Source of the DNA: an uncultured Persicobacter sp. | Lineage (GTDB): Bacteria > Bacteroidota > Bacteroidia > Cytophagales > Cyclobacteriaceae | DNA length: 64,000 nt | Direction: 5' to 3' | NCBI GenBank assembly: GCA_947498325.1 | Contig: CANMKE010000016.1 | Span: 44,186-108,185, forward strand | Shown: positions 1 through 9,355 of the stretch, one piece after another | How the letters are laid out: every line of letters begins with the position of its first letter | How positions within the stretch are numbered: position 1 is the stretch's first letter | Program-made: the position numbers and the translations under genes | The notes under the pieces: generated by a model | The model's database searches: none | Seen by the model: only the letters and a program-made list of their open reading frames with translations | What the model was told of the DNA's origin: nothing

Positions 1-2727
1 TCTGGGGGGGATATCATCAAGGATGGTATGCGCCGCTCGGTGCGTATTGTGGGGGAATTTAAAAACCCCAAAAATATGGAGAATATCATCGTGAAGGAGC
101 AAAACGGAAAGCCTGTTTACCTGCGCGATATCGGGACGGTAACCTATGGTTTCGTGGATCAGGAATCTTATTCGAAGATCAACGGCGACCCAACCGTAAC
201 GCTGGATGTTATTAAGCGTGGGGGCTACAACCTGATCGAAACGACGCAAAACGTTCGTAAGATCATCGATGAAATGCAGGCATCGGTATTTCCTCACGAC
301 CTGAAAATTACCTGTACCGGTGATCAGTCCACCGCTACGCGGAACTCCCTGCGTAACCTGGAGAATAACATCATCATGGGGATGGTGCTGGTGATTTTGG
401 TATTGCTGTTTTTCCTCAATACCCGAAATGCCATGTTTGTCGGCCTGGCGATTCCGATGTCTATGCTGATGTCTTTTGCCATTATCAGAATGGCGGGCAT
501 GACGATCAACACGATGGTGCTTTTCGGTTTGGTGATGGCCCTCGGGATGCTGGTGGATAATGGGATTGTACTGGTGGAAAATGTCGTGCGACTGCGCAAA
601 TCAGGCATGTCTAATATTGAAGCAACGATTTATGGTGCTGGGGAAATTGCCTGGCCTATCATTGCCTCCACCGCCACCACTGTGGCCGCATTCCTTCCGT
701 TGGCCCTGTGGCCTGGAATTATGGGGGAATTCTTCCGCATGTTGCCAATTACCATCGCCATTGTATTGTGTAGTTCTTTGTTTGTCGCATTGGTGATCAA
801 CCCGACCTTTATCGCTTTTTTCATGAAGGTGGAAGACAATATTGAAAAGCCTAAAGTGAACAAAAAGCGGGTGCTCATGATCACGGGCGGTTTTATAGTT
901 GTTGGGGCTTTGCTTTTGGTGACGGGCTTCAGGGTGTTTGGCAACCTGACCATGCTGGTGGGTATTTTGGGTATTCTCGATACTTTCTTGCTCTCTCCGT
1001 GGGCCTACAAATTTCAGCTTAAAGGGATTCCGTCGCTTGAAAACGGTTATGCAAAAACCATCAAGTTTGCTTTGAAAGGCCGCCGACCAGTCTATCTGCT
1101 TGGAGGAACAATCTCTTTGCTGGTGGCTTCAGTGGCTTTGTTCATCAACTTCATGCCCAAGGTACTTTTCTTCCCAGATAATATTCCTTCGCAGATTTAC
1201 GTGATGGTGCAATATCCTATCGGGACAGATATTCAGAAGACGATCCAAACCACCAATGCGCTTGAGCATCAGGTTTTCGATGTGCTGAAGCCGAATATGG
1301 ACGTTGTTAAGTCGGTGGTAACCACCTGTGGAACGGGATCTGGTGACCCTAATGTGGGCTTGTCGGCCAAAGGGTCCACCTCTTATCACGAGGGACGAAT
1401 TACCGTCGATTTTGTGGATTTTGAGGACCGTAAGGGCGTAGATACGGAGAAAATTCTTGGGAAATTGCGTGCGGCTATCCACGATCAGCCTGGGGTAATC
1501 ATCAAGGTGGATAAGAATAAAGTGGGGCCTCCTGTGGGGAAACCTATTCAGGTAGAAATTTCAGGCTATGAATTCAAGGAGCTGATGACTTTAAGTGACG
1601 AGTTGATCAGTAAAGTGAAGGGAGCCAATATTCAGGGGATAGAAACGCTTTCGAGTGACCTTGAAATGACCAAGCCCGAGTATGATGTGAAAATTGACCG
1701 TGAAAAGGCGGCCTATTATGGTCTTTCCTCCACGCAGGTGGGGGCAGAAATTCGGTCGGCGATTTTCGGTAGCCTTATTACAAAATATAAAGATGGCGTG
1801 GACGACTGGGACATCAAGGTGCGCTTCAATGAGGATTACCGATCGAATATTGATGCGCTCAAGAACAAGATGCTGAGCATGAAGAACGATCAGGGTAAAC
1901 TGGTGCAGATTCCTATATCGGCAGTGGCTGATTTTAAGCTGAGCTCTACCTTCGGGATGATTAACCACCTGAATCAGGAAAGGGTACTGAATATTTCGTC
2001 GAATGTATTGCCAGGCTACAACCCAACGGATGTCAATAATCAGATTCGTAAGGTGCTCGGCAGTGTTCATGTACCTTCAGGCTACCATGTTCGTTTTGGT
2101 GGTGAGCAGGAAAAGCAGGCCGAGGAGATGTCCTTCCTGACCGAGGCACTGATGCTGGCCCTGGTACTGATTTTCGGTATTATTGTCTTTCAGTTCAATC
2201 AGGTAACGGCACCGTTGATCATTCTATTTTCTGTGGTATTGAGTACCATCGGGGTGTTTTTGGGAGAGGTGATCTTCCAGATGGACTTTGTAGTGATGAT
2301 GACCATGATGGGGATTATTTCCCTCGCTGGGGTGGTGGTGAATAATGCCATTGTCCTGATTGACTTCTGCAACGTGAAAAAAGAAGAAATGCAGATGTCG
2401 CTCAAAGAGGGCGAGGAGATGACCATGACCCACCTTCGTCAGGCGATTGAAGATGCAGGAAAAACCCGTTTGGTGCCTGTATTACTGACCGCCATTACGA
2501 CGGTACTGTCATTGGTGCCGATGGCCCTCGGGATGAACATCGACTTTGTTCAGTTCTTTCAGGATTACAACCTGAACTATTATGTCGGAGGAGATTCCGC
2601 AGCTTTCTGGGCTCCTTTGGCCTGGACGGTCATTTTCGGACTGACTTTCGCCACCTTCCTGACGCTGGTGATTGTGCCAGTAATGGTACTGATGGTCGAT
2701 AAGCTGAAAATGAAAATGAAAGGATAA
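1..2727 (+). CDS. RND efflux permease (AcrB/HAE1 type), 5' end outside window
   Basis: The reading frame is open from base 1, so the gene begins upstream; 908 residues are visible of a family that usually has about 1000-1100. It is an inner-membrane proton-driven efflux pump of the RND superfamily. The visible part holds a porter-domain segment, then a membrane block with the TM4 motif GMLVDNGIVLVEN; Asp186 (visible numbering) is the proton-relay Asp of the family. The second porter half and a second membrane block follow, with the mirrored motif GVVVNNAIVLIDF. Around residues 280-380 the protein has two extra hydrophobic stretches between the halves, longer than in AcrB. Its adaptor and outer-membrane partners are presumably upstream. 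A hairpin terminator follows at 2754. The substrate cannot be read from the sequence. Confidence 0.93.
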   Translation, partial: SGGDIIKDGMRRSVRIVGEFKNPKNMENIIVKEQNGKPVYLRDIGTVTYGFVDQESYSKINGDPTVTLDVIKRGGYNLIETTQNVRKIIDEMQASVFPHDLKITCTGDQSTATRNSLRNLENNIIMGMVLVILVLLFFLNTRNAMFVGLAIPMSMLMSFAIIRMAGMTINTMVLFGLVMALGMLVDNGIVLVENVVRLRKSGMSNIEATIYGAGEIAWPIIASTATTVAAFLPLALWPGIMGEFFRMLPITIAIVLCSSLFVALVINPTFIAFFMKVEDNIEKPKVNKKRVLMITGGFIVVGALLLVTGFRVFGNLTMLVGILGILDTFLLSPWAYKFQLKGIPSLENGYAKTIKFALKGRRPVYLLGGTISLLVASVALFINFMPKVLFFPDNIPSQIYVMVQYPIGTDIQKTIQTTNALEHQVFDVLKPNMDVVKSVVTTCGTGSGDPNVGLSAKGSTSYHEGRITVDFVDFEDRKGVDTEKILGKLRAAIHDQPGVIIKVDKNKVGPPVGKPIQVEISGYEFKELMTLSDELISKVKGANIQGIETLSSDLEMTKPEYDVKIDREKAAYYGLSSTQVGAEIRSAIFGSLITKYKDGVDDWDIKVRFNEDYRSNIDALKNKMLSMKNDQGKLVQIPISAVADFKLSSTFGMINHLNQERVLNISSNVLPGYNPTDVNNQIRKVLGSVHVPSGYHVRFGGEQEKQAEEMSFLTEALMLALVLIFGIIVFQFNQVTAPLIILFSVVLSTIGVFLGEVIFQMDFVVMMTMMGIISLAGVVVNNAIVLIDFCNVKKEEMQMSLKEGEEMTMTHLRQAIEDAGKTRLVPVLLTAITTVLSLVPMALGMNIDFVQFFQDYNLNYYVGGDSAAFWAPLAWTVIFGLTFATFLTLVIVPVMVLMVDKLKMKMKG

Positions 2728-2753
2728 GATTCGCAAAAATTAATATCCCAATG

Positions 2754-2789
2754 AGAGGCTACTTCTTTAGTGAGGTGGCCTCTTTTTTT
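2754..2789 (+). terminator. Rho-independent terminator after RND permease
   Basis: Nine-base-pair stem (2754-2762 with 2775-2783, one G-U pair) followed by a run of seven T. It sits 27 nt after the permease stop and closes that operon. Confidence 0.8.
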
Positions 2790-2934
2790 GTCAGGTCGCA
2801 GAAATTAGGCAACAGTCCGCGCCTCCACAAAATCAGCCGATTTAAATCAGGTAAATGAATTTGCATCAGCATTAAATTGAGCTAAATACACGCGGAATCG
2901 ATGGCTTCTTTCGGATAAGTCATATCTTGCGGTG

Positions 2935-4161
2935 ATGAATGAGTTTTTACAGCATATCGGCGGTTTTCAGTGTGTTTTGGGTGCACTGGCATTTTGTTTC
3001 AAAAAGGAGAAAAGTGTAAGTGATTACCTTGCGGGTTTGTTTTTGGCAGTTTTGGGCATTGGTGTCGCCCTGGATTTGTACCTGAACAATGGGCAGTCGG
3101 AGGTACAGGTTTTTATCCCCAACTGGTTTATCTTCTTTCCCTTCATGATCGGACCGATTTTTTACCTGTATTCCAGTTACCTGCTCCACGGGTACCAGGC
3201 ATTTCATCTGAAGGATTTATGGCATTTCATCATGCCGCTCCTGATTGGCTTGGGAATGGGCATTGCAGATATTCAGCCCGTATTCCTGAAAAATTTATTC
3301 TTTGCCAACGACGGTTTTTTGTGGCTTCGGGTGGCGACATTACTTTGTCTTATCGGGTCATTTACCCTGTACGGTGTTCGGGTTTATCGTGAGCTTATCA
3401 GGCATAACAGTCAGCTCGACGATGATTTCTCCTATATCAGTGACCACCTGACGCTGAACTGGGTAAAAGTGTTGATGGTGATTTTCTTCATGACCTACCT
3501 GTTGCCGCCCATTATCGGCATTACGATTCAGTTGATGAAAATCAATACCACGGGCAAGATCAGCCCTGTTTTTATTTTAAGTCTGATCAGTAATATTGGC
3601 GTGGTGCTGTTCGCTTACGGCTTCTCGTATTTTTCCCTGAAGCAGAAGCTGATTTTTGCACACTTCAAACAGGTGGAGGGTGGTGGTAAGTTTGCCATTG
3701 TTCCGCAGGAAACAACGGCGGATGAAGAAAACACCAAGGAAGATTTGACGCACGACAAGCAAGCAGAGCGGCATTTAAATATGGATCAGCAAAAAGTTCA
3801 GGAGCATTTGGAAGCCTTGAACCACCATATGTCCACCAAAAAACTGTACCTCAACCCAGAGCTGACCGTCGCGCAGCTCGCCCATGTGGTTAATATTTCC
3901 AAACTCGATTTGACAGATTTACTCAATAAGCACCTCCGTAAAAATTTCTACAATTATGTGAATGAGTACCGTATTGCCGAGGTGAAAATGCTGCTGGCAG
4001 ATCCCAAATATCAGCACATGACCATCCTCGCACTGGCCTTCGACAGTGGCTTCAGGTCCAAGTCAAGCTTCAACAGTATTTTCAAGCAATATACAGGTCA
4101 GACCCCTTCAGCATACCGAAATCAGGCATTAAGTCAAGATCTGAAGCGAGTTGATGGATAA
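2935..4161 (+). CDS. Membrane-anchored AraC-family transcriptional regulator
   Basis: A 408-residue protein in two parts. Residues 1-~240 contain about seven hydrophobic segments and no recognisable ligand domain. Residues ~280-400 form an AraC-type double helix-turn-helix; the second HTH reads LALAFDSGFRSKSSFNSIF and is followed by the usual YTGQTPSAYR end. This build, a multi-TM sensor fused to AraC, is common in Bacteroidota and suggests a signal sensed in the inner membrane. A GTG three bases upstream could also serve as start; ATG was preferred. The next gene (SDR) follows on the same strand with a perfect dyad in between (4188-4206), so it is a plausible target, but this is inference. 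Confidence 0.88.
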   Translation: MNEFLQHIGGFQCVLGALAFCFKKEKSVSDYLAGLFLAVLGIGVALDLYLNNGQSEVQVFIPNWFIFFPFMIGPIFYLYSSYLLHGYQAFHLKDLWHFIMPLLIGLGMGIADIQPVFLKNLFFANDGFLWLRVATLLCLIGSFTLYGVRVYRELIRHNSQLDDDFSYISDHLTLNWVKVLMVIFFMTYLLPPIIGITIQLMKINTTGKISPVFILSLISNIGVVLFAYGFSYFSLKQKLIFAHFKQVEGGGKFAIVPQETTADEENTKEDLTHDKQAERHLNMDQQKVQEHLEALNHHMSTKKLYLNPELTVAQLAHVVNISKLDLTDLLNKHLRKNFYNYVNEYRIAEVKMLLADPKYQHMTILALAFDSGFRSKSSFNSIFKQYTGQTPSAYRNQALSQDLKRVDG

Positions 4162-4187
4162 ATCCTGCTTTATATCCAGTTTATGAA

Positions 4188-4206
4188 ATCTTTTGGGACA
4201 AAAGAT
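4188..4206. promoter_or_regulatory. Perfect dyad upstream of the SDR gene
   Basis: ATCTTTTG and CAAAAGAT flank a 3-nt centre. The dyad lies 27 nt after the AraC-type gene and 47 nt before the SDR start. There is no T run behind it, so an operator is more likely than a terminator. The binding protein is unknown. Confidence 0.4.
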
Positions 4207-4253
4207 GTTACATCAAGGAACATTGTCTCGAAAAGGTCATATAGGTAATAAAG

Positions 4254-5213
4254 ATGGAAGAAAAAAGAATACTCATAACAGGTGGTTTAGGGAACCTGGG
4301 CTCATGGCTCACACAGCATTTTATTAGTGCGGGTTACAAAGTAACGGTGCTGGCACGTAAGATGCGTGATGTGAAAATCAAAGGTTATTATGAAATTATA
4401 TTTGCTGATATCAGTGATTATGATGCGCTATATGATCAGCTTAAAGGGCGGTATTTTGATTATGTGATTCATGCAGCCAGTGTGAATGAGGGGAATGCGG
4501 ACCATTATTTCCGCAGTGCGATTTTGGTGAATGTCCTCGGAACAAGGAATTTGCTGGAAATATTGAAGATGAGCCCGCCGAAAAACTTTATCTACCTTTC
4601 TACTTTTCATGTTTATGGGCGTTCTGCTGGTTATATCGACGAAGACAGCCTGCCTAATTGCCGACATGATTATGCAACGAGCCACCTGCAGGCGGAGCAG
4701 TCGGTGATTCAGTTTAATCAGGTGCATAATATGGATTTTACGATCCTCCGACTGACCAACAGTTATGGTTGCCCTAAAGACCTCGATTCTTCCAAATGGT
4801 ACCTGATCTTGAATGATCTGGCCCGAATGGCCTATGAAAATGGGGAAATTGTACTGAAATCAAATGGCAATGCGACCCGAGATTTTATATGGATGGGACA
4901 TGTGGTGGAGGCCATGGAGCAGATTTGCCAACTGGAGCGGGCACCCAATGGCATCTTCAACCTTTCGAGTCAGCGAAATTATAAGATGAGTGAAGTGGCA
5001 GAATATGTTCAGAAAGCCTATCAGGATTATTTCGGGACATCGATTCCTGTGGCGCTGAATGAGGAGGACATGAATACCTACGATCAGTCATTGCATGTAA
5101 GTAGCAAGAAATTACGGAGCCTGATTTCCATTTATTCCAGCCCGATGTTTTATCAGGAAGCCACCGCCATTTTTAAACTGCTCGAAACAGTTAAGAAGAA
5201 AGAATTGACCTGA
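4254..5213 (+). CDS. Extended short-chain dehydrogenase/epimerase-like protein, Lys of YxxxK replaced
   Basis: A 319-residue NAD(P)-binding protein of the NAD-dependent epimerase/dehydratase family. The Rossmann glycine motif TGGLGNLG is at residues 9-16, an Asp at 52 follows the third strand, and a strand with LSTFHVYG is at 115-122. In the active-site motif, normally YxxxK, the sequence is Tyr140-A-T-S-His144, so the catalytic Lys is missing. The start ATG is preceded by a purine-rich AATAAAG. Sugar-nucleotide epimerases or reductases are the nearest family, but with the Lys changed the protein may have altered chemistry or only bind nucleotide. It follows an AraC-type regulator and ends before a terminator, so it appears to be a single-gene unit. 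Confidence 0.82.
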   Translation: MEEKRILITGGLGNLGSWLTQHFISAGYKVTVLARKMRDVKIKGYYEIIFADISDYDALYDQLKGRYFDYVIHAASVNEGNADHYFRSAILVNVLGTRNLLEILKMSPPKNFIYLSTFHVYGRSAGYIDEDSLPNCRHDYATSHLQAEQSVIQFNQVHNMDFTILRLTNSYGCPKDLDSSKWYLILNDLARMAYENGEIVLKSNGNATRDFIWMGHVVEAMEQICQLERAPNGIFNLSSQRNYKMSEVAEYVQKAYQDYFGTSIPVALNEEDMNTYDQSLHVSSKKLRSLISIYSSPMFYQEATAIFKLLETVKKKELT

Positions 5214-5233
5214 TGGCAAAGCAATAAATAATT

Positions 5234-5269
5234 AAAGTGCAACTCACAAAAGTGGATTGCACTTTTTTT
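5234..5269 (+). terminator. Rho-independent terminator after SDR gene
   Basis: Stem of nine base pairs (AAAGTGCAA at 5234-5242 with its complement at 5257-5265) and a seven-T run, 20 nt after the SDR stop codon. Confidence 0.85.
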
Positions 5270-5378
5270 ATGCGCTGTTTTTGATGTAGTCAGCTGATTG
5301 TCAGTAATAAAGGGTGGTTGTGCGCGAGTTGCGGGCGATTCCTTATTTATACAGATTACAATTAATTCAACTTTTTAG

Positions 5379-5409
5379 TTGGTGCTTTAGTTGTGATACT
5401 ATATATTTG
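5379..5409 (+). promoter_or_regulatory. Bacteroidota-type promoter of the TonB receptor
   Basis: TTG at 5379-5381 and TATATTTG at 5402-5409 are separated by 20 nt, matching the Bacteroidota consensus TTG-N19-23-TAnnTTTG. It lies 52 nt before the receptor start. Confidence 0.5.
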
Positions 5410-5461
5410 AATAAATATTTAGACGTATCTAAAAAATTAGTACAATCAGCCAAAATAAAAA

Positions 5462-7732
5462 ATGAAGCAACATCTAATATTGTTTATATTCATGTTATTT
5501 TCTTTTTCCGCCTTCTCTAAAGGTGGTGTGGATATTCATGGGAAAATCAAGGGTACCAGGGGCGAGTCACTGATCGGTATTGCGGTTCGGGTTGAAGGAA
5601 GCCAGTTGGGAGCCGCAACAGATGTTAATGGGGTGTTTCACCTCCATGGTGTTTCCGCAGGGCCAAAAACACTGATTATCTCTGGTGTGGGTTATAAATC
5701 CGTGAAGCAACAGGTGAATATATTAGCCAATGAGCCCCTGAATTTGGAGGTTACCCTGAAAGAGGATATCCTCGGGCTCGAGCAAGTGGTGGTCTCTGCC
5801 AACCGGGAAGAAATCAACAGGAAAGAGGCTTCGGTTCCTGTACAGGTGATTGGTGCGAAGATTTTTAAAACCACACAGTCTATCACCCTTTTGGATGGCC
5901 TGAAATTTCAGCCAGGTATTCGGGTGGAAAATAATTGTCAGAATTGCGGATTCTCTCAGGTACGAATGAACGGTCTTGAAGGCGGCTACTCTCAAATATT
6001 GATCGACGGCCGTCCTGTTTTCAGTGCATTGAATGGCGTGTATGGTCTGGAGCAAATGCCGACAACCATGATTGACCGTGTGGAGGTTGTGCGTGGTGGT
6101 GGTTCGTCATTATATGGTGGGAATGCCATTGCAGGGACGATCAATGTGATTACCAAAGAGCCTACGGTGAATGAGTTTGAATTAAATATTAATCAATCAT
6201 TGATTGACGGACAGCGATTGGATCAGTCGTATGGATTCGGCGGAAATATCGTGGGCGCCAATATGAACTCAGGCGTATCTGTTTATGGTTTTTTCCGCGA
6301 CCGCCAGTGGTGGGATAAAGACGGGGATGATTTCTCGGAAGTGCCTGAAATCAATAATTATACCCTGGGTTTCAAGGGATACCTGAAACCGACGGCTTAT
6401 AGTAAAATGACCCTTGAAGGTAGTGCGATTAAGGAGCACCGACGTGGTGGTAACCGCTTTGAGTTGCCTCCACATATGGCAGATGTTGCCGAAGCGCTTG
6501 AACATGATATTATCAGTGGAGGATTTACTTTCGATCAGTTTACCCATGATATGAACCATAAGTTTTCGTTTTACCTGAGCAATCAAAATACCCATCGTAA
6601 TTCCTATTATGGTGCGGGTCAGGATCCGAATGCCTATGGCAATACCAAAAATAACAATTTAGTTACTGGGCTGAGATACAACACCAATCAGCCACTTTGG
6701 GGAGGGACTACCGACCTGACCACGGGCGTGGAGTATAAGGATGAGTCTATCGTGGATGAATCGATGGCTTATGATCGCCCGATTGATCAGCATATTAAAC
6801 AAGTAGGCTATTATGCGCAGTCGGACTGGCAAATGACGCCTAAATTTAAATTGCTGACAGGCTTCAGAATTGAAAGTCATAACCTGATCAGTAGACCTAT
6901 TTTTGTGCCACGAGTAAACGGTAAATACGATTTCTCTGACCATTTTCGGGTTCGTGCAGGTTACGCAAGAGGGTTCCGTGCGCCTCAGGCCTTCGACGAA
7001 GACCTGCATGTAGAGATGGTGAACGGTAATACCATGGTGACTTTCCTGGCCGATGATCTTCAGCCAGAATATTCCGACAGTTTCACCGCTTCCTTCGATT
7101 TCGATCATGAAATTGGCACCTTTGATTTTAATGTTACCATGGATGCCTTCTATACCAAAATCAGCAATACTTTTGTCAATGTGCCTATCGGTATAGAGAA
7201 TGGTACGCTGAAGCAGGAAAAACGAAATGGTGCAGGTTCTTTGGTGCAGGGCATCAGCCTGACACCCTCTTTGGCCAATGCTTATTTTACCGCACAGGCA
7301 GGTTTAACCTTTCAGAAAAGCAGACACGATGAAGGCATCGCCTGGTCGGAGGATGAGGATAACACGACCACAACTTATTTGCGAACGCCAGATTTATACG
7401 GCTTTTATGCCTTGAGCATCCGTCCGACAAAACCATTATCCGTTGATTTTTCGGGGAATTATACAGGCCGCATGTACTTGCCTCATTTTGAATCTGGCAA
7501 TAATGAAGAGGACAGACTGGTACACACGCCCGACTTTATGGAATTCAACATCAAGCTGAATTACACCATGCAATTGATGGAGGGCAATACCTTGGAGTGG
7601 AGTGTCGGTGTAAAGAATATCACCAACGCCTATCAGTCTGATTTTGACAGTGGCATGGATCGCGATGCACAATATGTTTACGGGCCAATGATGCCCCGCA
7701 CATTCTTTGCTGGATTAAAGATTAAATTATAA
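5462..7732 (+). CDS. TonB-dependent outer membrane receptor with N-terminal carboxypeptidase-like domain
   Basis: A 756-residue outer-membrane importer energised by TonB. Residues 1-19 are a signal peptide; 23-100 form a CarboxypepD_reg-like beta-sandwich; 120-235 are the plug domain, ending in the typical DRVEVVRGGGSSLYGGNAIAGTINVIT-like stretch; the rest is the beta-barrel. The plug carries Cys159-Q-N-Cys162, a CxxC pair within NNCQNCGFSQVR that recurs in a group of Bacteroidota receptors of uncertain ligand. It is not a SusC type: it is shorter and has no SusD partner nearby. A siderophore, heme, metal or corrinoid ligand is possible but not shown. It is a single gene with its own promoter-like box and terminator. 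Confidence 0.9.
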   Translation: MKQHLILFIFMLFSFSAFSKGGVDIHGKIKGTRGESLIGIAVRVEGSQLGAATDVNGVFHLHGVSAGPKTLIISGVGYKSVKQQVNILANEPLNLEVTLKEDILGLEQVVVSANREEINRKEASVPVQVIGAKIFKTTQSITLLDGLKFQPGIRVENNCQNCGFSQVRMNGLEGGYSQILIDGRPVFSALNGVYGLEQMPTTMIDRVEVVRGGGSSLYGGNAIAGTINVITKEPTVNEFELNINQSLIDGQRLDQSYGFGGNIVGANMNSGVSVYGFFRDRQWWDKDGDDFSEVPEINNYTLGFKGYLKPTAYSKMTLEGSAIKEHRRGGNRFELPPHMADVAEALEHDIISGGFTFDQFTHDMNHKFSFYLSNQNTHRNSYYGAGQDPNAYGNTKNNNLVTGLRYNTNQPLWGGTTDLTTGVEYKDESIVDESMAYDRPIDQHIKQVGYYAQSDWQMTPKFKLLTGFRIESHNLISRPIFVPRVNGKYDFSDHFRVRAGYARGFRAPQAFDEDLHVEMVNGNTMVTFLADDLQPEYSDSFTASFDFDHEIGTFDFNVTMDAFYTKISNTFVNVPIGIENGTLKQEKRNGAGSLVQGISLTPSLANAYFTAQAGLTFQKSRHDEGIAWSEDEDNTTTTYLRTPDLYGFYALSIRPTKPLSVDFSGNYTGRMYLPHFESGNNEEDRLVHTPDFMEFNIKLNYTMQLMEGNTLEWSVGVKNITNAYQSDFDSGMDRDAQYVYGPMMPRTFFAGLKIKL

Positions 7733-7764
7733 AAATACATTATATATCCCTTTGTATAGCCAAT

Positions 7765-7795
7765 AGAGCAGACTTCCAAAGTCTGCTCTTTTTTT
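7765..7795 (+). terminator. Rho-independent terminator after TonB receptor
   Basis: Stem AGAGCAGAC (7765-7773) with GTCTGCTCT (7781-7789), extendable by two A-T pairs, followed by a T run. Confidence 0.88.
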
Positions 7796-7982
7796 ATATA
7801 AGGGTTAAAAATAAAGCAGATTGTTTTATTTTTTTGTCTTTTCGTTGAGATCGGGTTTAAATTTAACTTTAAGGGCTGATAATTTTACAAAAAATCATTT
7901 AGGTGGGTTGTTTTTTGTGTCTGGTATATACATTTTTGTTGCAAGCAATTGGAAACTGCTTTAATTCTTAACCTACTTACCT

Positions 7983-9299
7983 ATGAAAAACAAAGTAATC
8001 GCCCTTTTGGGGTTATTTTTAGTGGGGCTGAGCTCCCCCTTGTATGCGCAGGCAGCATCAACGCCACAACTTTCCGCTGGAGATACCGCCTGGGTACTCA
8101 TGGCCACCTGCTTAGTAATGTTAATGACCCCTGCAGGGCTGACTCTCTTTTACGGCGGATTGGCACAGCGAAAGAGTGTGCTTAATACTATCGGAATGAG
8201 TTATCTTGCATTCTGTACCGCCACCATCGCATGGGTGGTGCTGGGCTACTCGATTGCTTTTAACCCTGGAAATGCTTTGTTGGGTGATGCGGGGAATTTT
8301 ATGCTGAAGGGGATTAATATCACAGACCTGACGGGAACCATTCCAACATTATTGTTCGTGATGTTTCAGGGAACCTTTGCGGCTATTGCCACTGCTCTGG
8401 TAAGTGGTTCAATTATCGAAAGGGTGAAATACTCTACCTGGATTATTTTTTCTCTGCTGTGGGTGATTTTGGTTTATGCTCCTGAAGCCCATTGGATTTG
8501 GGGCGGCGGTTTTTTATCCAACTCTGGAGAGCTGGATTTTGCTGGTGGAACAGTGATCCATATCAATGCGGGAATTTCTGGCTTGGTGCTTTCGTTGTTA
8601 CTCGGTAAGCGGGAAACGCATAAATTAAAACATGCTCATAAGCCTTCGTCAGTGAAACTGATGATTCTGGGTTCTTCTTTGTTATGGTTTGGGTGGTTCG
8701 GATTCAATGGCGGATCGCAACTGGCGGCAGATTTTGTGGCGGCAAACACTATTTTGGTGACTAATATTGCGGCGGCGGCAGGTGGAATTGCCTGGGTGAT
8801 GATCGAGTGGACGACTTCGGAGCGTAAACCTACCTTAATTGGTTCTGCTTCGGGTGTGATCTCGGGTCTGGTAGGAATTACCCCAGCAAGTGGTTATGTA
8901 GATGTTTCTGCGGCTTTGATTATTGGAGCGCTTTCAGGAGTGATCGGCTTTTTGTCGGTGATTAAGCTGAAAGCATGGTTGGGTTATGATGATACTTTGG
9001 ACGTATTCGGTATCCATGGCCTGGTGGGAATTTTCGGCGCCATAGCCACGGGAATTTTCGCCAATCCAGCAGTAAATGGTGCAACAGGATTACTTTACGG
9101 CAACCCTGCACAGGTGTGGATTCAGCTGAAAGCGATTGTGGTAGTGTTGATTTACTCTGGTGGCGCCACGGTAGTTTTATTCTACCTCAGTAAATTTATT
9201 ACCAAAGGAGCGCGTGTTGATCGTGAAACGGAGGATGTTGGAATTGATGAAGTGTTCCACGGGGAGTCGAGCTTTCATATGGATTTGGATAATGTTTAA
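7983..9299 (+). CDS. amt: Ammonium transporter (Amt/AmtB)
   Basis: A 438-residue inner-membrane channel that takes up ammonium as a trimer. Residues 1-23 are a cleavable signal peptide, as in E. coli AmtB. About eleven TM helices follow. Both members of the conserved pore His pair are visible, in VIHINAGISGL and DVFGIHGLVG. The cytoplasmic C-terminal tail (about 35 residues, acidic, ending near FHMDLDNV) is the region that normally docks a PII protein, but no glnK/glnB lies beside it, unlike in many bacteria. It is transcribed alone, between two terminators. Confidence 0.95.
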   Translation: MKNKVIALLGLFLVGLSSPLYAQAASTPQLSAGDTAWVLMATCLVMLMTPAGLTLFYGGLAQRKSVLNTIGMSYLAFCTATIAWVVLGYSIAFNPGNALLGDAGNFMLKGINITDLTGTIPTLLFVMFQGTFAAIATALVSGSIIERVKYSTWIIFSLLWVILVYAPEAHWIWGGGFLSNSGELDFAGGTVIHINAGISGLVLSLLLGKRETHKLKHAHKPSSVKLMILGSSLLWFGWFGFNGGSQLAADFVAANTILVTNIAAAAGGIAWVMIEWTTSERKPTLIGSASGVISGLVGITPASGYVDVSAALIIGALSGVIGFLSVIKLKAWLGYDDTLDVFGIHGLVGIFGAIATGIFANPAVNGATGLLYGNPAQVWIQLKAIVVVLIYSGGATVVLFYLSKFITKGARVDRETEDVGIDEVFHGESSFHMDLDNV

Positions 9300-9321
9300 A
9301 AAAAGATTTCATATATAATTT

Positions 9322-9350
9322 AAAGGCAGACCTCAGTCTGCCTTTTTTCT
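9322..9350. terminator. Terminator between convergent amt and sensor genes
   Basis: Ten-base-pair stem AAAGGCAGAC (9322-9331) / GTCTGCCTTT (9336-9345) with a T tract on the plus strand. It clearly serves amt and may also stop the convergent sensor gene, although that side lacks a good T run. Confidence 0.8.
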
Positions 9351-9355
9351 TTTCA

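Noticed and set aside
324..2736. Long open frames antisense to the RND permease (and similar ones under most large genes)
   Set aside because: They lie wholly inside a strong conserved gene on the other strand, have unlikely composition, and match no family; they are shadows.
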